The translations under genes and the position numbers were made by a program. The notes under the pieces were generated by a model, which was given only the letters and a program-made list of their open reading frames with translations, was not told the DNA's origin and ran no database searches. From assembly GCF_003008695.1 (NCBI RefSeq), contig NZ_PXZT01000008.1, positions 1 to 64,000 on the forward strand: 64,000 nucleotides of DNA. Direction: 5' to 3'. Origin of the DNA: Trichococcus alkaliphilus (GTDB lineage: Bacteria; Bacillota; Bacilli; Lactobacillales; Aerococcaceae). Positions 7,895 through 17,459 of the stretch are shown here, one piece after another; position 1 is the stretch's first letter; every line of letters starts with the position of its first letter.

Positions 7895-10171
7895 ATGAAC
7901 AGTTCACTAATCGGTTTTCCAAGAGTAGGCAAAGGGCGCGAGTTGAAGTTCGCATCCGAAAAATATTTCAGAAAAGAAATTTCAGTAGAAGAGTTGGAGA
8001 AAGTCGCAAAGGGTCTTAAGATAATGCACTGGAATCTGCAGCAGGCTGCCGGCATCACCCATATCCCTTCGAATGATTTTTCATATTACGACAACTTGCT
8101 GGATGTGACTGTCTTGTTGAATGCGCTGCCCAACAGCTACAGACAGCTGGGCTTGAACGAGCGCGACACTTATTTCGCGGCTGCGCGCGGCTACCAGGGC
8201 GAAGCCGGCGACGTCAAAGCGTTGGCGATGAAGAAATGGTTCAACACCAATTATCATTATTTGGTTCCTGAGCTGTCCGACGACACCGAAATCAAATTGG
8301 CGGGCGACAAGCCTTTCGCCGAGTATGAAGAAGCAAAAGAAATCGGCGTGCTGACCAAACCGGTCATCATCGGCGGATTCACTTTCCTGAAACTGGCCAA
8401 ATATAAAGGTTCCAAAACAATAAATGATTTTGCCGACCAAGTGGCAAATGCCTACATCGCAATACTCGACCGGTTCAATGAGCAAGGCGTGGCGTGGGTG
8501 CAGTTCGATGAACCGAGCTTGGTCACCGATCTGTCCGATGAAGATGTGGCGTTGTTTGCTTCCCTGTACGAAAAGGTGCTGGCACATAAGGGCAACGTAA
8601 AAGTATTGTTGCAGACATACTTCGGGGATATCAGGGACAGCTACGAAGAAGTGATCGGGCTGGACTTCGATGGCATCGGCCTTGACTTCATCGAAGGCAA
8701 GCAAACGGTGGAACTTTTGGAAAGACATGGCTTTCCGGCTGATAAAACTTTGTTTGCCGGCGTCCTGAACGGGAAAAACATCTGGAAGAGCGACTACAAA
8801 AAGGTCATCGACTTGGTCAATGGGCTGGAAAAGTACAGCAACGACATCGTCATCAGCACTTCGTGTTCATTGCTGCATGTTCCCTACACGCTGGAAAATG
8901 AGACGAGCTTGCCTGATGAAGTATCCCAGTATTTCGCGTTCGCGAAGGAAAGACTGCAGGAAATCAAGGAACTGACGGAATTGATCGGAACTTCCGGATA
9001 TGAAGAGCTGGAAGCCTATCTTGCGAATCAGCAAGTCTTTTCAGCGGACCGGGTCTATGAAGACAAGCACGTGCAAGCGTCCGTAGCAAGCTTGACAGAA
9101 AGAGATTTTGTCAGAAACGTTCCGAGAAAAAAACGGAGAGCGATCCAAAAGGAGAAACTGCAACTGGGTCTGTTGCCGACAACGACGATTGGTTCCTTCC
9201 CGCAGACGAGGGAAGTCAAGCAGAACCGCAGCAAGTACCGCAAAGGCGCGATCTCAAAAGCCGAATATGATGAAAACATCAAAGGATTCATCAAAGAATG
9301 CATCGATCTGCAGGAGGAACTGGGGCTGGATGTGCTGGTCCACGGCGAATCCGAGCGCAATGACATGGTTGAATTCTTCGGTGAAAACCTGGCAGGATAC
9401 GTATTTACCGAAAAAGCCTGGGTACAGTCCTACGGAACAAGATGCGTCAAGCCACCGATCATCTTCGGTGATATCCGACGCGAAAACCCGATTACCGTGT
9501 TCTATTCGAAATATGCGCAGAGTCTTTCCGACAAACCGGTCAAAGGGATGCTGACAGGTCCGGTGACGATCCTGAACTGGTCGTTCCCACGTGAGGACAT
9601 TTCGCTGAGGGAGATGGCTTTCCAGATCGGTCTGGCGATCCGCGAAGAGGTTCTCGATTTGGAGGAAGCGGGCATCAAAATCATCCAGATCGATGAAGCG
9701 GCTCTGAAGGAGAAGTTACCAATCCGCAGAGAAGAATGGGCGAGCGAGTACCTTGATTGGGCGATTCCGGCATTCCGCCTTTGCCACAGTGGTGTGAGGC
9801 CGGAGACGCAGGTGCATACGCATATGTGCTACAGCGAATTCGAGGAGATCGTAAAGGATATCGACAACATGGATGCGGATGTCATTTCCTTCGAAGCCTC
9901 CCGTTCCAAACTGACGATCATCGATGCCTTGAAGGCTAACAAATTCGAAACGGAAGTCGGACCGGGCGTATATGACATCCACTCGCCGCGCGTGCCTAGT
10001 GTCGAAGAAATGGTGGCGGTATTGAAGAACGCGCTGACGAAGATAGATGAAGAAAACCTATGGATCAATCCGGATTGCGGACTGAAAACCAGAGGCATCA
10101 AAGAAACGAAAGAAAGTCTGGCCAATCTTGTGGCGGCGGCGAAAATCATCAAAGACGCAGTTTTGGTCTGA
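7895..10171 (+). CDS. metE: Cobalamin-independent methionine synthase
   Basis: This 758-residue enzyme transfers a methyl group from 5-methyltetrahydropteroyl-triglutamate to homocysteine. The N-terminal folate-binding half begins SLIGFPRVGKGRELKF. The C-terminal half holds the zinc ligands: His and Cys in HTHMCYSEF and the last Cys in NPDCGLKTRG. TTTIGSFPQTREV marks the start of the catalytic domain near residue 430. ATG at 7895 is preferred over an in-frame start at 7880 because GGAGG lies 9 bases before it. It is followed after 16 bases by metF, so the two form an operon that makes and uses methyltetrahydrofolate. Confidence 0.96.
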   Translation: MNSSLIGFPRVGKGRELKFASEKYFRKEISVEELEKVAKGLKIMHWNLQQAAGITHIPSNDFSYYDNLLDVTVLLNALPNSYRQLGLNERDTYFAAARGYQGEAGDVKALAMKKWFNTNYHYLVPELSDDTEIKLAGDKPFAEYEEAKEIGVLTKPVIIGGFTFLKLAKYKGSKTINDFADQVANAYIAILDRFNEQGVAWVQFDEPSLVTDLSDEDVALFASLYEKVLAHKGNVKVLLQTYFGDIRDSYEEVIGLDFDGIGLDFIEGKQTVELLERHGFPADKTLFAGVLNGKNIWKSDYKKVIDLVNGLEKYSNDIVISTSCSLLHVPYTLENETSLPDEVSQYFAFAKERLQEIKELTELIGTSGYEELEAYLANQQVFSADRVYEDKHVQASVASLTERDFVRNVPRKKRRAIQKEKLQLGLLPTTTIGSFPQTREVKQNRSKYRKGAISKAEYDENIKGFIKECIDLQEELGLDVLVHGESERNDMVEFFGENLAGYVFTEKAWVQSYGTRCVKPPIIFGDIRRENPITVFYSKYAQSLSDKPVKGMLTGPVTILNWSFPREDISLREMAFQIGLAIREEVLDLEEAGIKIIQIDEAALKEKLPIRREEWASEYLDWAIPAFRLCHSGVRPETQVHTHMCYSEFEEIVKDIDNMDADVISFEASRSKLTIIDALKANKFETEVGPGVYDIHSPRVPSVEEMVAVLKNALTKIDEENLWINPDCGLKTRGIKETKESLANLVAAAKIIKDAVLV

Positions 10172-10187
10172 AAAGAGGTGAAGGCTG

Positions 10188-11048
10188 ATGAAAATAGAAT
10201 CCAAATTCCAAAAGAAAAAACCGGTGCTTTCCTTCGAAATTTTTCCGCCGAAGCGCGATAAAGCGATCCAGAACATCGACGAGACACTGGCGATCCTGAG
10301 CGAACTGAACCCTGATTTCATCAGCGTCACTTTCGGCGCCGGCGGAAGCCATACGAATAACCAGACCGTCGCCTTGGCAAAACGGATCAAGCATCAATTC
10401 GGTATCGATCCGCTCGTGCATCTGACTTGTCTGAATTCCTCGAAATTCGAAATCTGCGAGCTGTTGGAAGAACTGAAGGACGCGGATATCGACAGCATCC
10501 TGGCCTTGCGCGGGGATGTCAATCCGGAGGTGGAAGCAAAGAAGGATTTCCGATATGCCAGCGATTTGGTGAAATTCATCAGGCAATACGGCGACTTTTC
10601 CATCAGCGGCGCCTGTTATCCGGAATGCCATACGGAATCGAAGAACAAAGTCGAGGATATCGCCCATCTGAAGGAGAAAGTGGATAGCGGGGTGCAACAT
10701 CTGATTTCCCAGCTTTTCTTCGACAACAATGTCTTCTACTCCTTCCAGGAGCATATCCAGATTGCCGGCATGCAGGTGCCGGTCGAGGCGGGCATCATGC
10801 CTGTCATCAATAAAGCGCAGATCGAAAGGATGGTGACGCTCTGCGGGGCCTCCTTGCCGGAAAAATTTTCCCGAGTGATGCACAAATACGAAGACAACAA
10901 AGAGGCCCTTTTCGATGCCGGCATGGCCTATGCGATCAATCAGATTGTCGATTTGTTGGCGCATGATGTGGATGGCATCCATATCTACACGATGAACAAT
11001 CCAATCGTCGCAAAAAGGATCTGCGACGGGATCAAAAATTTGATCTGA
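10188..11048 (+). CDS. metF: 5,10-methylenetetrahydrofolate reductase
   Basis: This 286-residue flavoprotein reduces methylene-THF to methyl-THF, the donor for MetE encoded just upstream. Family landmarks are SFEIFPPKRDKAI at the N-terminus (catalytic Glu), SVTFGAGGS (about residues 46-54), LALRGD and SGACYPECH. The ribosome-binding site is AGAGGTG. Length is normal. No gene follows on this strand before the shared terminator; an R1 repeat array lies immediately downstream. Confidence 0.95.
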   Translation: MKIESKFQKKKPVLSFEIFPPKRDKAIQNIDETLAILSELNPDFISVTFGAGGSHTNNQTVALAKRIKHQFGIDPLVHLTCLNSSKFEICELLEELKDADIDSILALRGDVNPEVEAKKDFRYASDLVKFIRQYGDFSISGACYPECHTESKNKVEDIAHLKEKVDSGVQHLISQLFFDNNVFYSFQEHIQIAGMQVPVEAGIMPVINKAQIERMVTLCGASLPEKFSRVMHKYEDNKEALFDAGMAYAINQIVDLLAHDVDGIHIYTMNNPIVAKRICDGIKNLI

Positions 11049-11055
11049 ATGCGAA

Positions 11056-11230
11056 TTCGTCGGGCGCCGCTTATCGGAGTAGGGCGGCCTGCGCGTCGTC
11101 CTGTTCCGGCGAGGGATCGCTCCCCGGAGGACGACGGTGACTTGCAGGCTCACCTCCGACGAGCACCGTCTTATCGGAGGACAGATCTTAAATGTGGGCC
11201 GACCTCCGGCGAAGCCTCCGTTCGCCGGAG
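11056..11230 (-). repeat. Intergenic palindromic repeat array R1, copy A (4 units)
   Basis: Four imperfect palindromes of 24-27 bases sit at 11204-11230, 11154-11179, 11104-11129 and 11056-11079. Read on the minus strand they begin CTCCGG or CTCCGATAAG and end in CCGGAG-like arms, 50-51 bp apart. The first unit and the bases after it (a GTCGGCCCACATT tail) match copies B (43031) and C (50380) almost base for base. Confidence 0.75.
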
Positions 11231-11270
11231 GAGGCATCTCATCCCGCCGCATTTATCAGATTTTTTCAGA

Positions 11271-11314
11271 AAAAAGAGAGCTCCCGCCATTTCCGGCGGG
11301 AGCTCTCTTTTTTT
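11271..11314. terminator. Bidirectional terminator between metF and the helicase gene
   Basis: The arms AAAAAGAGAGCTCCCGCC and GGCGGGAGCTCTCTTTTT are perfect, with A and T runs at both ends. It serves both the metEF operon and the convergent helicase gene. Confidence 0.95.
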
Positions 11315-11315
11315 C

Positions 11316-12599
11316 TTAGTTACTTTGTGTATTTTTTTTGGTCTGGAAACGCGGTCTTTGTGCGGCTTTTTGGCCGCCTCTTGGACCTTGCTGGTTTTTG
11401 ACGCGGGTTCCGTTACTGCGCGCGGCAACCGGTTTTTTCGGTTGCGGTGCAGCTGCCTTCGTGCCTTCTTTCAACAGGAAAGGCTGATCTGTTACGACCG
11501 GAACTTTTCTCTGGATAAGTTTTTCTATGTCACGCAACAAAGATGCTTCGGTTTCATCACAGAATGAGATGGCTTTTCCGCCGCGTCCTGCGCGTCCTGT
11601 ACGGCCGATACGGTGAACATAGGTTTCCGGAACTTCAGGCAAATCAAACAGAATAACATGCGAAAGTTCAGGCACATCGATACCACGGGCTGCAATATCT
11701 GTCGCTACAAGAACGCTGGTTTTTTTGGTCTTGAAGTTTTCCAAAGCTCGTTGACGCGCGGTCTGGGATTTGTTTCCGTGGATCGCTTCGGCTGAAAGGC
11801 CTGCTTGCAAAAGCTTTTTGACGATCTTGTTGGCGCCATGCTTCGTTCTTGAGAAGACAAGGGATCGCTCCATTGAATCTTCCTTCAACAGGTGGATAAG
11901 CAGGTCGGTTTTGTCGGTCTTGGCTACAGGGTAAACGCTCTGGTGGATGATTTCCACAGTCGAGGAAACCGGAGTGACTTCGACTTTCACCGGATTTGAC
12001 AAAATAGTGCCGGCAAGTTTTTCGATCTCATTCGGCATAGTGGCCGAGAAGAACATGCTCTGACGTTTCTTAGGCAATTCGCGGATAATGCGGCGTACAT
12101 CATGCAGCATCCCCATGTCCAACATCATATCCGCTTCATCCAAAACAAAGAAATCTACTTGATTCAGTTTGATGTATCCTTGTCCGATAAGATCCAACAG
12201 TCTGCCTGGTGTCGCGACCAGGATATCCGTTCCGCGTTTCAGCGCGGCTGTCTGAGGATTCTGGGAAACACCACCGAAAATGACTTGAATCTTCAATGGA
12301 AGGTATTTAGCGTAAATTTGGAAGCTTTCCCCGATTTGCAGGGCAAGTTCACGGGTAGGAGCAAGGATCAGCGCTTTGATGGCGCCTTTTCCAGCGGTTT
12401 CTTGTTCCGTCAGGTTCTGAAGAATCGGTAGGGCAAAGGCAGCGGTCTTACCGGTACCAGTTTGGGCACACCCCAACAAATCCTTGTTGTTCATCAGATG
12501 CGGAATGGCATCTTCTTGGATGGGCGTAGCTTTCGTGTAGCCAGCTTCTTTCAGTGCGCGCAATAGGTGCTGGTTTAATTCTAGTTCTTTAAATAACAA
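11316..12599 (-). CDS. DEAD-box ATP-dependent RNA helicase
   Basis: This 427-residue helicase unwinds structured RNA, as in ribosome assembly, mRNA decay or cold growth. All core motifs are present: Q motif (TPIQEDAIP), Walker A (AQTGTGKT), DEAD, SAT, the ARGID segment and HRIGRTGRAG. A basic, Gln/Arg-rich tail of about 55 residues follows, resembling RhlE/CshA-type RNA-binding tails. The start is probably the TTG at 12599, with AAGGAG 5 bases upstream, giving the family N-terminus (M)LFKELELN. An ATG six codons earlier has no ribosome-binding site and itself spans that AAGGAG. Confidence 0.93.
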   Translation of the reverse strand: MLFKELELNQHLLRALKEAGYTKATPIQEDAIPHLMNNKDLLGCAQTGTGKTAAFALPILQNLTEQETAGKGAIKALILAPTRELALQIGESFQIYAKYLPLKIQVIFGGVSQNPQTAALKRGTDILVATPGRLLDLIGQGYIKLNQVDFFVLDEADMMLDMGMLHDVRRIIRELPKKRQSMFFSATMPNEIEKLAGTILSNPVKVEVTPVSSTVEIIHQSVYPVAKTDKTDLLIHLLKEDSMERSLVFSRTKHGANKIVKKLLQAGLSAEAIHGNKSQTARQRALENFKTKKTSVLVATDIAARGIDVPELSHVILFDLPEVPETYVHRIGRTGRAGRGGKAISFCDETEASLLRDIEKLIQRKVPVVTDQPFLLKEGTKAAAPQPKKPVAARSNGTRVKNQQGPRGGQKAAQRPRFQTKKNTQSN

Positions 12600-12843
12600 A
12601 TGGTTCTCCTTCAGCATGTTCTACATGCATTTGATTTTAGTGGGTATGTTTCGGGTCAGGCCAGTTTGGGAAAGAGAGTGGGACTCTCGTTTGCCAAATT
12701 CCTCACCGCGAAACGTTATATAGGTTCTCTGAGCAACAGCGTGACTGGCCTACTATATCACAAATGGAAGCAAAAGTCATAGCATTCCGCTTTTGGGTGG
12801 AATAATAAGGGTGCAAACAAGGCACGAAAGAGTAGTCAAACCC

Positions 12844-12876
12844 GAAAAAAGCCCGCCAAAATCAATTTGGCGGGCT
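12844..12876 (-). terminator. Terminator of the RpiR-type regulator
   Basis: GCCCGCC and GGCGGGC arms (12851-12875) are followed on the minus strand by a run of six T. Confidence 0.9.
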
Positions 12877-12913
12877 AGCATATAGAATTTTCGTCAGAAT
12901 CCCTCGACAGGTC

Positions 12914-13771
12914 CTAGAGCAGTTCCCATTTCTTCGCCGCTTCTGATTTGCGCTTGAGGCTGTTGAGGTTTTTTGTGTATTCGCGCGCGTAGAGAATCGA
13001 GAACAGCGTATCCAGGATGTATTCGAAGGATATCTGCGATGAGAAGGTGCCGACTTTGAAGAAGTCGAACTCATCATAAGGCACCTCGATCACAAGGTCG
13101 CACAGCTTGCTTGTTGGTTGCTCCGTATTTGCGGTCAGCAGGATGCAAGGTATCTTCATGGAATTCAAATATTTGATGATTTTTCTGTGGGTCGCTGAAT
13201 TGCCGCCGTAGCTGATGAACAGGGCACAATCATTCTTACCCATGCTTAATGTATTCCAGGCCGCTTCGCCGTATTCGTCGGCGATGACCAAATGCTTGTT
13301 GATCTTGATGAATTTATTCTGGTAGCTGCGGGCGCGGATCTGGGAATCGCCTGTCGCGAAAAGAAAGATCTTATCCGCCTTTTGCAGCAAATCAGCCGCT
13401 TTGTTCAGTTTGTCCTTTTCCAGTTTCACCAAGGTTTTTCTGATCGTTTCGATCGTGAGGTCGGCCATTTTTTTGGCGATGTCCATCGAGCCGTCCATCG
13501 GCAGGAACGGGAAGTTGGGATCGACGTTTGTGGGCGTGTGTTTGCTGCTTTGGATTTCATGGATCAGCGCCACCTTGAAGCTCCGATAGCCTGAAAAACC
13601 CAGTTTCTGGCTCAGTCGGATGATCGCTGAATGGGAAGTGAATGTATTTTCTGCAAGCTGTTGGATCACCATATCGGGCACATCATCCAAGTTTGTCAAA
13701 ATGTAATCAGCGATTCTATGCTCGGTGTCCGTAAAACTTTCTTTCAATTTCAATTTTTTCAGCAAACTCAT
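12914..13771 (-). CDS. RpiR/MurR-family transcriptional regulator with SIS domain
   Basis: This 285-residue regulator has an N-terminal RpiR helix-turn-helix (about 1-75, FTSHSAIIRLSQKLGFSGYRSFK) and a sugar-phosphate-binding SIS domain (about 110-240, IFLFATGDSQIRARSY and ALFISYGGNSATHRKII). It is divergent from the oxidoreductase-PTS operon at 14046 and probably controls it in response to a phosphosugar. The ATG at 13771 has GGAGGG upstream. A longer reading frame to 13870 lacks family similarity. A perfect inverted repeat at 13909-13925 in the shared upstream region is a candidate operator. Confidence 0.9.
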   Translation of the reverse strand: MSLLKKLKLKESFTDTEHRIADYILTNLDDVPDMVIQQLAENTFTSHSAIIRLSQKLGFSGYRSFKVALIHEIQSSKHTPTNVDPNFPFLPMDGSMDIAKKMADLTIETIRKTLVKLEKDKLNKAADLLQKADKIFLFATGDSQIRARSYQNKFIKINKHLVIADEYGEAAWNTLSMGKNDCALFISYGGNSATHRKIIKYLNSMKIPCILLTANTEQPTSKLCDLVIEVPYDEFDFFKVGTFSSQISFEYILDTLFSILYAREYTKNLNSLKRKSEAAKKWELL

Positions 13772-13908
13772 CCTGTTCCCTCCATATATGTAATGTATCC
13801 AGCAACGATTCGATCCGCTTGTCCGATCCGGCATTTCCTTCAATATAAGCAATAAACCCGGAAAAGGCAACTGCGAACAGTGAATGGCAAAGGGTATTCA
13901 CATGCGCG

Positions 13909-14012
13909 CTGAACATTATGTTCAGTGTTTTACAAACAATTCGGACTTGCATTGAACAGCAGGTCCTATCTGGTGTAAAAGCGTTTTCGTTGAAGTTATT
14001 ATTCCCTATAAT
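13909..14012 (+). promoter_or_regulatory. Divergent control region: dyad operator, cre site, sigma-A promoter
   Basis: CTGAACAT-T-ATGTTCAG (13909-13925) is a perfect 8-bp inverted repeat, a plausible RpiR operator. GTAAAAGCGTTTTCGT (13975-13990) matches the CcpA cre consensus at 14 of 16 positions. It overlaps a -35-like TTTTCG (13984-13989), which is 17 bp from a perfect TATAAT (14007-14012). The downstream operon is thus probably under catabolite repression. Confidence 0.7.
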
Positions 14013-14045
14013 GAGGCCATGCAAGAGAAATGGAGGAATTATCTT

Positions 14046-15062
14046 ATGTTAACAATCGCTTATATCGGCGGCGGGAAAAGCGCCCACCGTTATCACATGC
14101 CCTTCTCCCTGAAAAACGAAAACATCCGCGTCAAGACAATCTTTTCTCCAGTACAAAATGATGCTTGGGAAAAAGTGCCAGGAGTTCTTTACACAGACAA
14201 TATTGAAGACATCTGGAACGATGATGAAGTCCAATTGGTCGTGGTGTCCACGCCATCCGACTTCCATTATCAATATGGGAAAATGGCCCTGGAAAAAGGC
14301 AAAAACGCGCTGGTTGAAAAACCTTTCACGAACACATCCGCAGAAGCCAAAGAACTGTTTGCCTTGGCGAAAGAAAAAAATCTCTTTATCCAGTGCTACC
14401 AAAACCGCAGATTCGACTCTGACTTCCTGACTGTCCAAAAAGTTATCGAGAGCGGCGTGTTGGGGGATATCTTGGAAGTCGAAATGCACTACGACTACTT
14501 CAGACCGGAAATTCCGGAGTCCATCACAAGCTTCTCTAAGATCAACAGCTACCTGTATGGGCATGGCTGCCATACAATCGATCAGGTCTTGTCCTACTTC
14601 GGCAATCCGGAAAGCATCACGTATGATGTCAGACAGCTTTTGGGCAAAGGCCGCTTCAACGATTACTTCGATTTGGACTTCTTCTATGATACGAAGAAAA
14701 TTTCCGTCAAATCCAGCTATTTCCACCTGAAAGAACGTCCAAGTTTTATCGTCACCGGGAAAAAGGGCTCATTCGTCAAGCAGACCAAGGATCGTCAAGA
14801 GGAGCACTTGAAAGTATTCCATATGCCTTCGAATGCTGATTTCGGGATCGATTTGCCGGAACATTACGGCATCCTAACTTATATGGATGATGCGGGCCGT
14901 TACCACGAAGAAAAAGTCGTTTCCGAAGTTGGAGATTACGGCCGGATCTATGCCGGTGTCTATGAGTCGATTGTGAACGGAAAAGAAAAGATCGTCAAAG
15001 ATGAAGAGACCATCCGCCAGATTGAAATTCTTGAAGAAGGCATCAACACGATTAAGGAATAA
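14046..15062 (+). CDS. Gfo/Idh/MocA-family NAD(P)-dependent oxidoreductase (YhhX-like)
   Basis: This 338-residue protein has an N-terminal Rossmann domain (IAYIGGGKSAHRYH, an atypical GxGxxxxxH start) and the conserved EKP motif (NALVEKPFTNT, about residues 93-103). A C-terminal alpha/beta domain with HGCHTIDQVLSYFG near residue 175 may supply the catalytic His/Asp. The family oxidises or reduces sugars, sugar acids and inositols; the substrate here is unknown. GGAGG precedes the ATG at 14046. It is first in an operon with a PTS EIIC gene and a second oxidoreductase of the same family. Confidence 0.85.
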   Translation: MLTIAYIGGGKSAHRYHMPFSLKNENIRVKTIFSPVQNDAWEKVPGVLYTDNIEDIWNDDEVQLVVVSTPSDFHYQYGKMALEKGKNALVEKPFTNTSAEAKELFALAKEKNLFIQCYQNRRFDSDFLTVQKVIESGVLGDILEVEMHYDYFRPEIPESITSFSKINSYLYGHGCHTIDQVLSYFGNPESITYDVRQLLGKGRFNDYFDLDFFYDTKKISVKSSYFHLKERPSFIVTGKKGSFVKQTKDRQEEHLKVFHMPSNADFGIDLPEHYGILTYMDDAGRYHEEKVVSEVGDYGRIYAGVYESIVNGKEKIVKDEETIRQIEILEEGINTIKE

Positions 15063-15081
15063 TATTAGGAGGTTATAAAAA

Positions 15082-16404
15082 ATGGAGAACTTATTAAATG
15101 TCCTTGAGGAAAAATTGACTCCCATAGCCGTGAAATTGGAACAAAACCGCTATTTGAGCGCTGTAAAGAACAGCTTTATGTCAGCGATGCCGCTTTTGAT
15201 CATCGGGTCTTTCTTTATCCTATTAGCTTACTTGCCGATTAACGCTTATACCGAATTCATGCTGAACACGTTCGGAGCCGATTGGCAACGGATGTTCACA
15301 ATCCCCAACAACATTTCCATGAGCATGATGACCATTTACGTTGTAGTCGGGATAGGTAATGAATTAGCTAAATCGTACGGATTGGACAGTATGGCCGGCA
15401 TCTTTGCGGCAATGGCATCCTTTTTCGTAGTCACACCGATGCACGCTTTTGCAGAGGAAGGCTTGGGAATCGGGATTCCATTAGGGAACTTGGGAGCTGC
15501 CGGATTATTTGTTGGCATCCTGGTTGCAATCGTTGCAGTCGAAATCATGCGATTTACCGACAAAATGGGTTGGAAAATCAAAATGCCCGATTCGGTTCCA
15601 CAAAACGTATCGAAGTCCTTCTCATCCTTGATTCCGGTTGCTCTGGTCATCATTTTCTTCAACTTCGTGCGCATAGGCTTTGAGCAGACCAGCTACGGCG
15701 ACGTACAGACGTTCATTTTTAACAACTTGCAGACACCATTGACTGCACTGGGCAGCACTTTGCCGGCGACTATCGTTGTGCTCATTATTGAAGGTGTCCT
15801 CTGGTCATTTGGTTTGCATGGTGCGAATATCGTCGGCAGTGTGATGCAACCGATCTGGTTGACGCTGACTGCCGAAAATGCTGCAGCGGTGGCCGCAGGA
15901 CAGGTAATACCGAATATCGTGAACTATCAATTCTACAGCAATTTCGTCAAAGTCGGCGGCTCTGGTGCCACATTCGGTCTCTGCTTGTTGCTCTTATTCG
16001 CAGCCAAATCGAAGCAATTCAGAGCATTGGGCAAATTGTCGATTGGTCCGGAAATCTTTACGATCAATGAATCGATCATTTTCGGTATGCCGATTGTCCT
16101 GAATCCGATCATGATCGTGCCATTCCTTTTGGCACCGCTTGTCTTGAGTACCGTTGCTTATTTCTCCATGAGCACTGGCCTCGTGCCATATACAAATGGA
16201 GTGAATATCCCCTGGACCACTCCACCAGTCATTTCAGGCTTCCTGGTTTCGGGCTGGAGAGGGGCTGTGCTGAACATCGTGCAGATCGCACTTTCAGCTG
16301 CCATCTACTTCCCATTCTTCAAAATAGCTGATAATTTGGCTGTCAAACAGGAACTGGAAAATGAAGAAGAGCAACAGCATCAAATGGAAGCTGTTGAAGC
16401 ATAG
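15082..16404 (+). CDS. PTS cellobiose/lichenan-type EIIC permease
   Basis: This 440-residue membrane protein of the lactose/cellobiose PTS family begins NLLNVLEEKLTPIAVKLEQN, typical of CelB-type EIIC. It has about ten membrane segments and the conserved NESIIFGMPIVLNP substrate-site loop (about residues 330-343). It should carry a beta-glucoside or related disaccharide with phosphorylation, but no EIIA or EIIB gene is nearby, so it must borrow them or work without phosphorylation. GGAGG precedes the ATG. It lies 19 bases after the first Gfo/Idh/MocA gene and 55 before the second. Confidence 0.9.
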   Translation: MENLLNVLEEKLTPIAVKLEQNRYLSAVKNSFMSAMPLLIIGSFFILLAYLPINAYTEFMLNTFGADWQRMFTIPNNISMSMMTIYVVVGIGNELAKSYGLDSMAGIFAAMASFFVVTPMHAFAEEGLGIGIPLGNLGAAGLFVGILVAIVAVEIMRFTDKMGWKIKMPDSVPQNVSKSFSSLIPVALVIIFFNFVRIGFEQTSYGDVQTFIFNNLQTPLTALGSTLPATIVVLIIEGVLWSFGLHGANIVGSVMQPIWLTLTAENAAAVAAGQVIPNIVNYQFYSNFVKVGGSGATFGLCLLLLFAAKSKQFRALGKLSIGPEIFTINESIIFGMPIVLNPIMIVPFLLAPLVLSTVAYFSMSTGLVPYTNGVNIPWTTPPVISGFLVSGWRGAVLNIVQIALSAAIYFPFFKIADNLAVKQELENEEEQQHQMEAVEA

Positions 16405-16459
16405 AAATTCAATAAAATATTAATTGGAATACAAAGAATCGAAAAAGGGGTCATACATT

Positions 16460-17437
16460 ATGAAGCTTGCAATACTAGGATCAGGACAAATCGTCATGGA
16501 TTTTCTGACGATGGCGAAGGACTTGCCGGATACGGAATTGGTCAGCATGTTCGGCATCGAAGCGGAACGCGTGAAAATGGAGGGCCTGGCAAACACATAC
16601 GGCATCGGGAAAGTGTTTACGGACTACGAAGAGGTCCTGAATGATCCGGAGTGCGACACCATCTATGTGGGACTGCCCAATCATCTGCACTACACATTTA
16701 CGAAGAAAGCTTTAGAGAACGGTAAACATGTGATCTGCGAAAAACCATTCACGATCAAGTCGGCTGAATTGATCGAACTGAAAGAACTAGCAGAAAGCAA
16801 AAAACTGATCCTGGTTGAAGCGATCACGACAAGATATCTGTCCAACTACTTGGCGATCAAGGAGCAAATCCCGCAATTGGGGGATCTGAAGATCATCGAA
16901 TGCAACTACTCGCAGTATTCATCCAGATACGATGCCTTCAAGAAAGGGGAAGTACTGCCTGCCTTCAGTCCGAAAGCGGGCGGCGGAGCCTTGATGGACA
17001 TCAATATCTACAATATCCATTTTGTCGTCGGGATTCTGGGTAAACCTGACTCGGTGAAGTACCTTGCGAATGTCGAGCGAGGGATCGATACATCCGGAAT
17101 TCTGCTGTTGGATTACCCAGGCTGCAAAGTGGTCTGCATCGGGGCGAAGGATTCAGCTGCACCGATAAGATCCATGATTCAGGGCGATAAAGGGTCCGTT
17201 GTGCTGAATGGCCCGCCGAATCTCTGCAACTCCTTTGATGTAAACATGAACGGGCAGGGGAGTCAATCGATGGACAAGAAAGTCCACCCGCACCGGATGT
17301 ATGAGGAATTCCGCGAATTTGCGCGGATGATCGACGAAATGGATCTTGCGAAAGCCAAGGATATGCTTGAACAAAGCCAAGTCGTGATGGAAATCGCCGA
17401 AGAAGCGCTAGCAGGAGCCGGGATCGTTTTAGGATGA
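16460..17437 (+). CDS. Gfo/Idh/MocA-family oxidoreductase (second in operon)
   Basis: This 325-residue protein has a Rossmann start (KLAILGSGQIVMDFL), the EKP motif (HVICEKPFTIKS) and a GGGALMDINIYNIHFV segment carrying likely catalytic residues. It resembles dihydrodiol dehydrogenase-like members, but the substrate is not predictable. The ATG at 16460 has AAAAAGGGG upstream; a start at 16424 is unlikely. It is only distantly similar to the first oxidoreductase of the same operon. A clear terminator ends the operon at 17460-17489. Confidence 0.87.
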   Translation: MKLAILGSGQIVMDFLTMAKDLPDTELVSMFGIEAERVKMEGLANTYGIGKVFTDYEEVLNDPECDTIYVGLPNHLHYTFTKKALENGKHVICEKPFTIKSAELIELKELAESKKLILVEAITTRYLSNYLAIKEQIPQLGDLKIIECNYSQYSSRYDAFKKGEVLPAFSPKAGGGALMDINIYNIHFVVGILGKPDSVKYLANVERGIDTSGILLLDYPGCKVVCIGAKDSAAPIRSMIQGDKGSVVLNGPPNLCNSFDVNMNGQGSQSMDKKVHPHRMYEEFREFARMIDEMDLAKAKDMLEQSQVVMEIAEEALAGAGIVLG

Positions 17438-17459
17438 TAAAAAATTAAATAAAAAAAGG

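Noticed and set aside
11056-11230. CRISPR array from regularly spaced palindromes (also at 43031 and 50380)
   Set aside because: Units are imperfect and diverge from one another, the so-called spacers are conserved between the three loci, and no cas genes are present.
10149-11252. Minus-strand reading frame of 367 codons across metF
   Set aside because: It mirrors metF, which has clear family motifs, and extends into repeat DNA. No ribosome-binding site or recognisable product.
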